From the NCBI GenBank assembly GCA_044371675.1, contig JBILTF010000024.1, positions 1-28,012 of the forward strand: a stretch of 28,012 nucleotides of DNA, read 5' to 3'. This document shows positions 15,743-23,616 of the stretch, piece by piece; position 1 is the stretch's first letter; each line of letters opens with the position of its first letter. The notes under the pieces were generated by a model. The model did not search any database and was not told the origin of the DNA. It saw only the letters and a program-made list of their open reading frames with translations. This DNA is from CAIZGX01 sp044371675 (GTDB lineage: Bacteria; Bacteroidota; Bacteroidia; Flavobacteriales_D; Sanyastnellaceae). Position numbers and translations under genes: made by a program.

Positions 15743-15865
15743 ACACTACAAAATTAAAACAGAAATTTTATATTGAATTGTCGGCTTTTCAACACTTAAC
15801 AATAAGGTGTTGTTCGTTAATTCTATTGGTTTTTAATTAGCAGAGTAATAAACAGCTCAAGTATT

Positions 15866-16250
15866 ATGAACGAAAAGATTGATATGATAATTTCTGAAAC
15901 TGCGAAAAGCCGGGTTCTTACAGTTGGAGACGATGAATTAATTCATGCATTGCTAGATGTAATCATTTTTGATTTAGGTCATACTTTTGTCTATTCTGTA
16001 GATAACGCAATAGATGCTTTAGTTGCTTATTCCGTTCATCTTCAGCATGCTGTTATTTCAGATATTTAATACATTGATGTATATGGAAAATACAGCAGTG
16101 TTTCTGTTGGACAACATTTGAAGAATTAAAAAAAAATCATTGAAACAACTGCAAACGAAGCGTCTTCAAAAAGATTTCATTCAAATCAGGCGCAATTCAG
16201 TCATCAAAGTCAATTGCATTGAAGACATTGACATTGCTCTTCAAATGATT
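15866..16250 (+). pseudogene. decayed LytTR-family response regulator
   Basis: The open part (15866-16069) encodes a receiver-domain start: an N-terminal RVLTVGDDELIHALLDVI followed by an LGHTFVYSVDNAIDALVAYS block and AVISDI, which is where the phospho-acceptor Asp of a receiver normally sits, and then stops. In the same frame after the stop, YIDVYGKYSSVSVGQHLKN resembles the first strands of a LytTR DNA-binding domain. Past a nine-A run (16128-16136) a different frame continues with KDFIQIRRNSVIKVNCIEDI, matching the LytTR pattern F-x-R-I-H-R-S-x-I-V-N. So about half of the receiver and the linker appear deleted, and a stop and a homopolymer frameshift break the rest. A short functional receiver fragment is the alternative but is less likely. 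Confidence 0.7.
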
Positions 16251-16308
16251 AGAAGGCCTTCTCTTAACTTTTCTTATCTTTTCATTTCTTTCCCTATCTT
16301 CCTTTTTT

Positions 16309-18588
16309 TTACCGTTTCTGTTTGAACAATTCAAATTGTGACGGAACATTGCGCGTCGGCCAGAAGTTGTTATTCAACTCAACATCTGCTGTTTCCAATA
16401 AAGGGTCTAAAGCAACGTTGGTTACTTTCTTTCCGAAACGGAAAACCTTGCTAGCTGTTGCTTCTGACATCTTCCAGATCTCTGCTGGAATTCGCTCAAT
16501 CTGCTTCGTTCCATCTTCAAACGTAAATTCGAATATCATTGGCATAAGCAATCCACCAACATTCTCAACTGTTAGCTCATAGAAGTAATTGGTTTCGTTC
16601 AAAAGCTTTTGCTCCTCTGGAGTCAAGTTCTTTTTGTACTCTTCGTATTTCTTTTCATCTTCAGCTGATACAGCATACGGATTGTCATCATTGTACTTGT
16701 CGCGGGTTACAGAATTCTGATCTACGATTGGAACAATTCCTTCTTGCTTATCTCTGGTTAATGAAATATCTGCAGGTTGCGCATCTGCTTTCGCTTTCAG
16801 CAGGGCCTTTTCAACGTTTGGATCGTGTCCGTTGATGGTAAACTCACGAACACTTTTCAAATTCATGTCGCAATGCTCTGTGGTGTAAAACCATCCTCTC
16901 CAGAACCAATCCAAATCAACTCCACTCGCATCTTCCATAGTGCGGAAAAAGTCTTCAGGGGTAGGGTGCTTGAAGGCCCATCTTCTGCAATATTCTTTGA
17001 ATGCGTAATCGAACAACTCTCTGCCCATGATGGTTTCGCGAAGAATGTTCAATCCTGTTGCAGGCTTTCCGTATGCGTTGTTTCCAAATTGATAAATGCT
17101 TTCAGAGTTCGTCATAATTGGAGACATCTTTGTTTTGTCGCCTTTCATGTAGTCCACAATGTTTCTTGCTGGACCACGACGGATAGGGAATTCACGATCC
17201 CATTCTTTTTCAGCCAAATATTCGCAGAAGGTATTCAATCCTTCGTCCATCCACGTCCATTGACGCTCGTCGCTGTTAATAATCATCGGGAAGAAGTTGT
17301 GTCCCACCTCGTGAATGATAACCGACAACATGCCCGTTTTAGTTCCTTCGCTGTAGGTTCCGTCTGGCTCTGGTCTTCCGCCGTTGAAACAAATCATCGG
17401 GTATTCCATTCCAATCCATTTCGCGTGAACACTAATGGCAACCGGATAAGGATAGTCTATCGTGTGAGCACTGTATGATTTCAACGTATGCGCTACAAGA
17501 CGCGTACTGTATTGTTCCCAAAGCGGATTGCCTTCTTTCGGATAAAAGCTCATAGCCATCGTGTTCTTTCCGTTGATGTCAACCGATTGCGCGTCCCAAA
17601 TGAATTTTCTTGAAGTAGCAAAAGCGAAGTCGCGGACGTTTTCAGCTTTGAATACCCATGTCTTCATGGCTTTGCTATGACCTTTCTCACGCGCAATGGC
17701 TTCGTCTTGGGTGCAAATTATTACAGGTTCTTTGCTTATTTTGGTCTTGCTGTAACGCGCCATTTGTTCAGCTGACAAGACATCTTTCGGATTTTGTAAA
17801 AGACCCGAAGCGGCAACAATGTGGTCTGAGGGAACGGTTAGTGCGACTTCATAATTTCCGAAATCGAGGGTGAATTCACCTGATCCCAAAAACTGTTTGT
17901 GCTGCCATCCGCTATAGTCCATGTATGCAACTAAGCGCGGATAATATTGCGCAATGGTATACAAGTAATTCTTGTCTGTATCGAAATATTCATAACCACT
18001 TCTTCCGCCTAGGCGCATACGATCGTTGATGTTGTAGTTCCAATTGATTTGGAAAGCATAGGTTTCTCCAGGTTGAATTGGCTTCGGCAAGTCAATGCGC
18101 ATCATCGTCTGATTAACAATATATGGCAAGTCTTTTCCTGCTACATCTGCGACTTTTTCTAGTTTGAAACCACCGTCAAACCAAGGATACAAATCAATAA
18201 GGTCGTTCGTCTGCATCTGATCGCTAATCTTCATCTGCTCAATCTTCGCGGTATTGTTGTCCTTTGAATAGATGTTCTGATCAAGCTGAATCCACAAGTA
18301 ATGCAATACATCCGGAGAGTTGTTGTGATACGTAATGGTTTCTTCACCATGAATTTTTTGAATATCGTCGTCTAAACGAATCTTCATTTTATAATCAACT
18401 TGCTGCTGCCAATAGTCGGTTCCAGGAGCGCCGCTAGCGGTCCGATAAGTATTCGGAGTGGCCATTTCATCGGGACCTAATTGACGGAATTTATCGTTCC
18501 ATGGATTCACCTGTGGTTGCGCAAAGGCATTGAAGAATGCAACAGACAAAACGGTTGCAGCAAAAATTTGACGAAGATTTAATTTCAT
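16309..18588 (-). CDS. secreted M1-family zinc metallopeptidase
   Basis: A 759-residue gluzincin peptidase with signal peptide MKLNLRQIFAATVLSVAFFNAFAQ. The N-terminal beta domain (about 60-270) precedes a thermolysin-like domain with the zinc motif HEVGHNFF (His426, Glu427, His430) and the third ligand Glu449 in WTWMDEGLNTF, the exact H-E-x2-H-x18-E spacing. The substrate-side loop is GMEYPMICFNGG (393-404), a variant of the GxMEN motif of aminopeptidase N. A C-terminal region of about 150 residues includes a charged linker and beta strands. It is predicted to trim peptides in the periplasm or outside the cell. It sits 30 bases after the aminotransferase gene and is likely the last gene of that unit. 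Confidence 0.92.
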   Translation of the reverse strand: MKLNLRQIFAATVLSVAFFNAFAQPQVNPWNDKFRQLGPDEMATPNTYRTASGAPGTDYWQQQVDYKMKIRLDDDIQKIHGEETITYHNNSPDVLHYLWIQLDQNIYSKDNNTAKIEQMKISDQMQTNDLIDLYPWFDGGFKLEKVADVAGKDLPYIVNQTMMRIDLPKPIQPGETYAFQINWNYNINDRMRLGGRSGYEYFDTDKNYLYTIAQYYPRLVAYMDYSGWQHKQFLGSGEFTLDFGNYEVALTVPSDHIVAASGLLQNPKDVLSAEQMARYSKTKISKEPVIICTQDEAIAREKGHSKAMKTWVFKAENVRDFAFATSRKFIWDAQSVDINGKNTMAMSFYPKEGNPLWEQYSTRLVAHTLKSYSAHTIDYPYPVAISVHAKWIGMEYPMICFNGGRPEPDGTYSEGTKTGMLSVIIHEVGHNFFPMIINSDERQWTWMDEGLNTFCEYLAEKEWDREFPIRRGPARNIVDYMKGDKTKMSPIMTNSESIYQFGNNAYGKPATGLNILRETIMGRELFDYAFKEYCRRWAFKHPTPEDFFRTMEDASGVDLDWFWRGWFYTTEHCDMNLKSVREFTINGHDPNVEKALLKAKADAQPADISLTRDKQEGIVPIVDQNSVTRDKYNDDNPYAVSAEDEKKYEEYKKNLTPEEQKLLNETNYFYELTVENVGGLLMPMIFEFTFEDGTKQIERIPAEIWKMSEATASKVFRFGKKVTNVALDPLLETADVELNNNFWPTRNVPSQFELFKQKR

Positions 18589-18618
18589 AGCGGTGCTAAA
18601 ATACGAAAGGAGAAGGGT

Positions 18619-19449
18619 TCACAAAGAAAGAAAATCCTCCAATTCAGAAGCAACTTTCAACGCTTTGTCGTGCGAGTAGATTTTATCTTGAAAGTGCGAA
18701 ACAGCCTGTATTCCTTGCGTTGCATTCAGCAACCACACTTCTTGTGATTGTTGAAGACTGGATAGTGAGCACACTTTTTCAGTTATTTTTTCTCCTTTTT
18801 GTTGAAGGAAATCTTTCAAAGCTTCTTTCATGGTACTTGAAACACATCCGCTTGAAAGTGGAGGAGTAAACAACGAATCTTCTTCCATCCACACCAAAGA
18901 ACTCCAGGTTCCTTCGGCAATTTCATTTTTTGTATTCGGAAGAAGACATTCGTTCCAATTGTTCCCCTTCGCTTCTATGGCCGCGAAGACATAGGGAAGT
19001 GCGTTCAGCGTTTTCAAATGGGAGAAGGCATGGGCATGCAAAACTGTTTGGGTGGAAAGACCAACTTCCTTCAACAAAGAAAAATAAGAACCGAATGATT
19101 GTTCGGTCACTTCAATCAGAAAATTCATTTCATTTTGAAGTGGCGTGTATCGTCCTTCTCCAGATCTGAAGAATGTCACGCGTGCAATTCCTGATTCAAT
19201 ATTATTTAACTGAAAGGTTTGTTCAATCAGCATTGCAATATTTGAAAATGAAAATATTGAAGTCTCGAACTTAAAAAGATTGTTTGAGGCTTCCATGCGT
19301 TGCAAATGATACTTGAAAAGTGGAATGCGATTGTGCTCGAAGCGAATGGTTTCGAAGAATCCATCACCGTACCGAAAGGCGCGGTTGGTTCGAACATCGA
19401 GATGAAGTTCTTTTTCTTCAGTGAATATTCCGTTCCAACAAACCTGCAT
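18619..19449 (-). CDS. class IV PLP aminotransferase / 4-amino-4-deoxychorismate lyase-like
   Basis: A 276-residue protein of fold type IV PLP enzymes, the group containing PabC, IlvE and D-amino acid aminotransferase. The start block FRYGDGFFETIR (25-36) is typical. The PLP lysine is Lys146 in SHLKTLNALPYV, and Glu179 in NEIAEGTWSSLVW matches the conserved glutamate beneath the PLP ring. The later motif is TPPLSSGCVSSTMKEAL, where the family usually has G-x-L-P-G-V-T-R; the LPG(V/I)TR part is changed to VSSTMK. This weakens any specific assignment to PabC or IlvE. One base separates it from the HAD gene upstream. Confidence 0.85.
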   Translation of the reverse strand: MQVCWNGIFTEEKELHLDVRTNRAFRYGDGFFETIRFEHNRIPLFKYHLQRMEASNNLFKFETSIFSFSNIAMLIEQTFQLNNIESGIARVTFFRSGEGRYTPLQNEMNFLIEVTEQSFGSYFSLLKEVGLSTQTVLHAHAFSHLKTLNALPYVFAAIEAKGNNWNECLLPNTKNEIAEGTWSSLVWMEEDSLFTPPLSSGCVSSTMKEALKDFLQQKGEKITEKVCSLSSLQQSQEVWLLNATQGIQAVSHFQDKIYSHDKALKVASELEDFLSL

Positions 19450-19450
19450 C

Positions 19451-19930
19451 TTAAAGCGCTTTGACGTATTCTAACAAATCACCATTCTGCTTCATCTGAA
19501 TTCCGCGAACGCCAGCAGAGTTGGCGCATAACACATCGCGATCACGATCGCCAATCATAACACTCGCGTCTTTGTCGAATTTATACTTCGCACAAGCGCG
19601 TTCTACCCAAAGACCTGCAGGCTTACGTGAGAGTGAGTTGCAGATATCTGGATGGTGAATGGAGTAGAAGAACTCTAGAATTTCAACGTTGTTCTTTTTG
19701 CATTCTGATTGGAAGAATGCGTGAATGCGGTCGACCTCTTCTTTGGTGTATAGACCTCGCGAAATTCCAGCTTGATTGGTTACCACCACCAATTCGAATC
19801 CTTTGGAAACCGCTAATTGCAAGGCTTCCATTACTGTTGGAAGAATTACGAACTCATCGATTGAATAGGTGTAATCTCCAGGGTCGTGGTTAATAACGCC
19901 ATCTCTATCGAGGAACAAAGCTTTTCTCAT
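19451..19930 (-). CDS. HAD-IIIA phosphatase, GmhB/HisB-N-like
   Basis: A 159-residue HAD hydrolase. Motif I is FLDRDGVIN (Asp8 nucleophile, Asp10), motif II VVVTNQAGISRG (48-59), with SRKPAG (Lys103) and motif IV MIGDRDRDVLCA (Asp128, Asp132). The order matches D-glycero-D-manno-heptose-1,7-bisphosphate 7-phosphatase (GmhB), an LPS heptose enzyme, or histidinol-phosphatase. The zinc-binding loop of GmhB (C-x-H ... C-x-C-R-K-P) is reduced here to IHHPDICNSLSRKP with a single Cys, so zinc binding is unlikely and the substrate is uncertain. It is embedded between the MFS and aminotransferase genes with one-base gaps. Confidence 0.8.
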   Translation of the reverse strand: MRKALFLDRDGVINHDPGDYTYSIDEFVILPTVMEALQLAVSKGFELVVVTNQAGISRGLYTKEEVDRIHAFFQSECKKNNVEILEFFYSIHHPDICNSLSRKPAGLWVERACAKYKFDKDASVMIGDRDRDVLCANSAGVRGIQMKQNGDLLEYVKAL

Positions 19931-19931
19931 G

Positions 19932-21140
19932 TTATACTTTTTTCAAGGTTCGAAGGGTAAGCACGAGTGCTACCAAAGTGAAGATTGCTCCGAGCATAAA
20001 CGCTGCTCCAGGAAAACTCACAACCGCATGATCACTGGCGAAATAGGCGTAGGTCTGTGTCATAATAAGCGGACCCAAGAAGGCGGTAATGCTTACCATA
20101 GAAGAAAGAGCGCCTTGCATTTCGCCTTGCTCATTCAAGGGTACTTGATTGCTCATGTATCCTTGAAGTGAAGGCGTGGAGATGCCTCCAATGCAATAGG
20201 GGATTAGAATGATGTACATCATCCATCCGGCATTCGCGAACGAAAACAAGATTAAACCCACTGTTGCGAATGCCATTCCGATCACAATCGATTTCCTTGG
20301 TCCCCAAACCTTGCTGGTATAACGAATAAGCCCTCCTTGGACCAACGAGATGAGCACGCCCACCGCACCGAGCGAATACCCAACATCGGCGTTATCCCAA
20401 TGGAATTGAGCCTTTCCAAAAAACGACCACGTGCTCTGAATGGCAAAGCCGCCAAGATATAAAAAGAAGAAGGCCACAATTAGCCCCATAAATCCCTTGT
20501 ATTGGCCTAAGCGTTTCAAGCTGGTAAACGGATTGGTTCTTTTCCAATCGAAACTTCTCCGGTTTTCAACCGGATGAGATTCTGGAAGAATGAAAACGCC
20601 GTAAATAAAATTCAACAAAGACAAAATAGCCGCGGCGTAGAACGGAATGCGTTCCCCTAAATCTCCCAACAAGCCGCCAATAACTGGCCCGAGAATAAAT
20701 CCCAACCCGAAAGCTGCTCCCAACATTCCAAAGTTCTGTGCACGCTTCTCAGGCGTCGATACATCTGCAATGTAAGCTGTCGCCACCGTGAAACTCGCAC
20801 CCATAATTCCACTTAAAATTCGACCAATAAAAAGAAGCGTAATATTCGGCGCAACGGCCATGAGCAAATAATCGAAGCCTAGACCCAATAAAGAAATTAA
20901 GATAATCGGACGCCTTCCGTAAGAGTCGCTCAATGCGCCCATCATCGGAGAAAAAAAGAATTGCATGAATGCGTATACTCCTATTAACCAGCCGCCCCAA
21001 GTGGCCGCTTCCGTAATGGTAGATTGGGTAAGAGAGGCTATGAGATCGGGCAGCACGGGGATAATAATTCCCAATCCGATTACATCAATTAAGATGGTTA
21101 TAAAAATGAATACCATTCCTGGCTGTCTCGCTTTCAACAT
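19932..21140 (-). CDS. MFS transporter, TetA/Tcr-like drug:H+ antiporter family
   Basis: A 402-residue protein with twelve predicted membrane helices. Motif A, GALSDSYGRRPIILISLLG, follows helix 2; motif C-like GFILGPVIGGLLGDLG lies in helix 5, the antiporter signature. The first helix (FIFITILIDVIGLGIIIPVL) and the helix 4 pattern (GRILSGIMGASFTVATAYIADV) match TetA-type 12-helix exporters. This class exports many small molecules, so tetracycline resistance should not be assumed. It begins 24 bases after the cupin gene, which makes export of that pathway's product a reasonable guess. Confidence 0.9.
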   Translation of the reverse strand: MLKARQPGMVFIFITILIDVIGLGIIIPVLPDLIASLTQSTITEAATWGGWLIGVYAFMQFFFSPMMGALSDSYGRRPIILISLLGLGFDYLLMAVAPNITLLFIGRILSGIMGASFTVATAYIADVSTPEKRAQNFGMLGAAFGLGFILGPVIGGLLGDLGERIPFYAAAILSLLNFIYGVFILPESHPVENRRSFDWKRTNPFTSLKRLGQYKGFMGLIVAFFFLYLGGFAIQSTWSFFGKAQFHWDNADVGYSLGAVGVLISLVQGGLIRYTSKVWGPRKSIVIGMAFATVGLILFSFANAGWMMYIILIPYCIGGISTPSLQGYMSNQVPLNEQGEMQGALSSMVSITAFLGPLIMTQTYAYFASDHAVVSFPGAAFMLGAIFTLVALVLTLRTLKKV

Positions 21141-21164
21141 ATCGGATGCAAGATTACAACAGAA

Positions 21165-21923
21165 CTATTTCAAACGCGCAGTCTTCAGATAGTTTCCAAT
21201 GAATGCTTTTCCAGTAAAACCAAAATCGGCAACCGCGAGGAACATCATCTCTTCGTTACTTGTATTCTGCGACTGGTGCATAGACCATCTTGGAATGTAT
21301 ACAATGCTTCCCGGCTGAACAGGCACAGTAACGTCATCGATTACAACTTGTCCAGTTCCTTTGAAAAAGACAAACACAGTCTCGTGTGCATGCTTGTGCA
21401 ACTCATTGTTTTTATTCGGAGAGACACGAACAATACGAGGATCAAGGACTTCCAACGGGAAATCCAATCGCTCCACGAAGAAATCAATGTTCAATTTTTC
21501 AACCGTGTTTCTGTACAATTCTTCTCCGCTAACTTTATCAATGTGATGTTCAAACAACGCATCGGGTTCATCTGGAGTCAAAGATGTCTTCAGCAAAACC
21601 GCATCTGTTAAGGGCTTCAAACGAAGAAACAAAACTTGCTCGTATGTGAAGTCTAACAATTCATACAGTGCCACGTCTACTTCAACGTCTTTCTTTCCTT
21701 CCTCAAACAACGCATTTACTTTCAACTCATCGTCGGTCATTAGTGCGTGAAGAGCCCACTGCTTCTCGGTAGAATTCAATTCAGCAATAAATTCGCGCCA
21801 CTTGTCGGTGTCGCTTCTTAACTTGAACGAACGAATGTAAGCACCCAAACAATCTTGAATAAAATACTTTTCCTCTTCATCAAAAAAATCACTCTCGTAA
21901 GCTTGTATTAGTGGGTGCTTCAT
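21165..21923 (-). CDS. cupin-domain protein with N-terminal helical domain
   Basis: A 252-residue protein with two parts. Residues 1-150 are helical and acidic, with no motif I recognise. Residues 160-240 are a cupin: motif 1 is ELHKHAHETVFVFFKG (candidate metal ligands His176, His178 or His180, and Glu181), and motif 2 is GSIVYIPRWSMHQSQN (His216), close to the consensus G-x5-P-x-G-x2-H-x3-N with Trp in place of the second Gly. Ligands for one metal are therefore present and a mononuclear iron or other metal enzyme is plausible. The start at 21923 (MKHPLIQAYE) leaves a two-base gap to the upstream oxidase stop; an in-frame start at 21962 would overlap it. Substrate unknown. Confidence 0.82.
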   Translation of the reverse strand: MKHPLIQAYESDFFDEEEKYFIQDCLGAYIRSFKLRSDTDKWREFIAELNSTEKQWALHALMTDDELKVNALFEEGKKDVEVDVALYELLDFTYEQVLFLRLKPLTDAVLLKTSLTPDEPDALFEHHIDKVSGEELYRNTVEKLNIDFFVERLDFPLEVLDPRIVRVSPNKNNELHKHAHETVFVFFKGTGQVVIDDVTVPVQPGSIVYIPRWSMHQSQNTSNEEMMFLAVADFGFTGKAFIGNYLKTARLK

Positions 21924-21925
21924 AG

Positions 21926-22633
21926 TTATAGTGCGTTCGTTTCCAATTCTAATTTGGTCCAAAATTCCTTGCGAAGATTCAACGCCATCTCCATTCCTTG
22001 TTGAATGAGTTTGCCATTTTCTTCATTCTGCGAAGCTAGTTCATTCGCAATAGAAATAAGCACCTTTCCGTGCTCATCGTCCACTTCCGTGTGTAACGGA
22101 AAGAAGACATAGGATTTAAGAGGAAGATTGGTGTAGGTTGAAATGGATGCGATGATTGGACGATAGATATACTTTACAATGCTTTCTGTTCCAAAGCCAA
22201 TGGCACCAACGGCTTCAGCTTCAGAACAACTGTTCATGTAATTCAAAAAAGCAGTGCGCCATTCTTCAACAGCGTTGTTTATTTTGAATTGATGCTCGGC
22301 ACAAATTGATTGTTTGAATCGAGCGAACAATTGCGGATGAGGAATTCCAATCACCCATTCGTCTTCAATACCCAACGCTCGAATGGCTTGAAGATCTTCT
22401 TCATGCAATTGCCCTTTCTCCTCGGCAAGGTTCTCGAGCAAATGCGCTTTGTGCGCAGGATTCGAGAGTTTGTCAATGACAGCTTGCAAATACTTGGGGA
22501 ACCAAGCGCTGTACCCTTCATACTGACAAGCGAAGTAGGCCAAGGCCTTATTCATGTCCGAAAATTCGCCCTGTTCTAGTTTCTTAAGATAAGAATGATG
22601 AACAGCTTCGTGTTGCAATGCAATGTCTTCCAT
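21926..22633 (-). CDS. heme-oxygenase-like diiron oxidase (HDO) family protein
   Basis: A 235-residue all-helical protein of the iron-containing redox enzyme / TenA-PqqC-CADD superfamily. Candidate metal ligands are Glu39 (QYEGYS), Glu67 and His77 (LLENLAEEKGQLHEED), Glu150 (GFGTESIVKYIYRP) and His181-Asp185-His188 (LHTEVDDEHGK). The H-x3-D-x2-H end and the spacing of Glu67/His77 and Glu150/His181 agree closely with what I recall for the HDO domain of SznF. Members oxidise amino acids, fatty acids or other small molecules with O2. The substrate cannot be inferred. It is first in the minus-strand unit, two bases before the cupin gene, and divergent from glutathione peroxidase. Confidence 0.85.
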   Translation of the reverse strand: MEDIALQHEAVHHSYLKKLEQGEFSDMNKALAYFACQYEGYSAWFPKYLQAVIDKLSNPAHKAHLLENLAEEKGQLHEEDLQAIRALGIEDEWVIGIPHPQLFARFKQSICAEHQFKINNAVEEWRTAFLNYMNSCSEAEAVGAIGFGTESIVKYIYRPIIASISTYTNLPLKSYVFFPLHTEVDDEHGKVLISIANELASQNEENGKLIQQGMEMALNLRKEFWTKLELETNAL

Positions 22634-22703
22634 ACTTTTGTTTGAGCGCGCAATTTAATTGCTCTTACTCTAAACATTCTTATTCTTCTTTTGTTAAATC
22701 ATT

Positions 22704-23285
22704 ATGAAAACAATTTACATCGTCGGATTACTGGTGTTAGTCCTCTCCTCAGTTGCAGCATTAGCCTTTCGTAGCAGATGGCAGAAACCTTCTAACCCAA
22801 TAGGAACAAACAAAATGAGCTTTTACGATTTAACCATTAATGCCATCGATGGCAAAGCCATGAACATGGCCGATTACAAAGGAAAATATGTGTTGTGTGT
22901 GAATGTCGCTTCGAAATGCGGATATACTCCTCAATACGAAGACCTAGAAAAATTATGCGAACAGTACCAAGGTAAATTGGTGATCATCGGATTTCCTTGC
23001 AACCAATTTCTTGGACAAGAGCCAGGAACAAGCGAAGAAATTGTTTCATTCTGTCAGAAAAATTACGGAGTAACTTTCCCATTAACCGAGAAAATCGATG
23101 TTAAAGGAAAGAATCAACACGGCATCTACCAATGGTTAACGCAGAAGTCGTTAAACGGTGTGGCAGATGGAAACGTGAAATGGAACTTCCACAAATTTTT
23201 AATCTCTCCAGAAGGAGAATGGTTAGCTGAATTCCCATCGGGTGTTAAGCCATTGGATACCGAATTAACTTCGCTGATTAAATAA
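22704..23285 (+). CDS. glutathione peroxidase-family thiol peroxidase
   Basis: A 193-residue GPx-fold peroxidase that reduces peroxides. An N-terminal hydrophobic segment (residues 3-22) is a signal anchor or signal peptide, so it acts on the periplasmic side or at the membrane. Catalytic residues: Cys72 in VASKCGYTPQY, Gln101 in GFPCNQF and Trp160 in VKWNFHKFL. Cys117 in SFCQKNYGVTFP is at the usual resolving-cysteine site, so thioredoxin-type reduction is more likely than glutathione, as for many bacterial GPx proteins. The sequence between residues 24 and 36 looks like a linker. The next gene starts seven bases later, suggesting one operon. Confidence 0.95.
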   Translation: MKTIYIVGLLVLVLSSVAALAFRSRWQKPSNPIGTNKMSFYDLTINAIDGKAMNMADYKGKYVLCVNVASKCGYTPQYEDLEKLCEQYQGKLVIIGFPCNQFLGQEPGTSEEIVSFCQKNYGVTFPLTEKIDVKGKNQHGIYQWLTQKSLNGVADGNVKWNFHKFLISPEGEWLAEFPSGVKPLDTELTSLIK

Positions 23286-23292
23286 TTCAACC

Positions 23293-23613
23293 ATGAATTG
23301 GAATCAATTGAACTCGGTAGAGCAATGGAATGCCATACTCGAATCCGAAGAAAAGTTTATCGTCTTCAAACACAGCACACGTTGTAGTATAAGTACTACA
23401 GCGTTGTCGCGTTTTGAACGTGATTGGGACAAGTCTTCTTCTGTAAAGCCTTATTACTTGGATCTTATAGAGCATCGCAATATTTCAAATGCGATTGCAC
23501 AAGACACAGGAGTAGAGCATGAATCACCGCAAGCTATTCTTATTGAGAATGGAAAGGTGTTGAAATTTGCTTCTCATTTATCCATCTACGTCGCCGAACT
23601 TCTGGAAGCATAA
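23293..23613 (+). CDS. ytxJ: YtxJ-like bacillithiol-system redox-active protein
   Basis: A 106-residue thioredoxin-fold protein. The motif FKHSTRCSISTTALSRFE has Cys31 as the single active-site cysteine, and VEHESPQAILIENGKV gives the cis-Pro loop. Both match the YtxJ (bacilliredoxin-like) family, which is associated with the bacillithiol redox system in Firmicutes and Bacteroidota. It would reduce mixed disulfides on proteins. No bacillithiol synthesis gene (bshA, bshB or bshC) is visible here. Three bases separate it from the AlbA_2 gene, so the three plus-strand genes probably form one unit. Confidence 0.9.
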   Translation: MNWNQLNSVEQWNAILESEEKFIVFKHSTRCSISTTALSRFERDWDKSSSVKPYYLDLIEHRNISNAIAQDTGVEHESPQAILIENGKVLKFASHLSIYVAELLEA

Positions 23614-23616
23614 GTC

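Noticed and set aside
15743..15790. Sigma-70-type -35/-10 promoter for clpS (TTGAAA ... TATAAA, minus strand)
   Set aside because: The spacing is only about 14 bases and the phylum uses TTTG/TAnnTTTG elements; an exact TAATTTTG box nearer the start is a better candidate, though without a clear -33 partner.
16251..16262. AGAAGGCCTTCT palindrome as a terminator of the LytTR remnant
   Set aside because: The stem is short with no loop, and although T-rich sequence follows, it is not convincing as an intrinsic terminator.
16140..16325. A 61-codon plus-strand frame as a separate small gene
   Set aside because: It begins with TTG, its first part reads as the LytTR remnant and its second part is a T-rich hydrophobic run overlapping the peptidase stop; it is better explained as part of the pseudogene.
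16777..17478. A 233-codon plus-strand open frame
   Set aside because: It lies wholly antisense to the M1 peptidase, whose zinc motif and signal peptide are clear; the translated product has no recognisable domain and is rich in Cys, His and Val as expected of a shadow frame.
19932..21140. A tetracycline resistance gene
   Set aside because: Only the general TetA-like MFS fold and motifs are present; the context is a chromosomal operon without a mobile element, so resistance is not supported.
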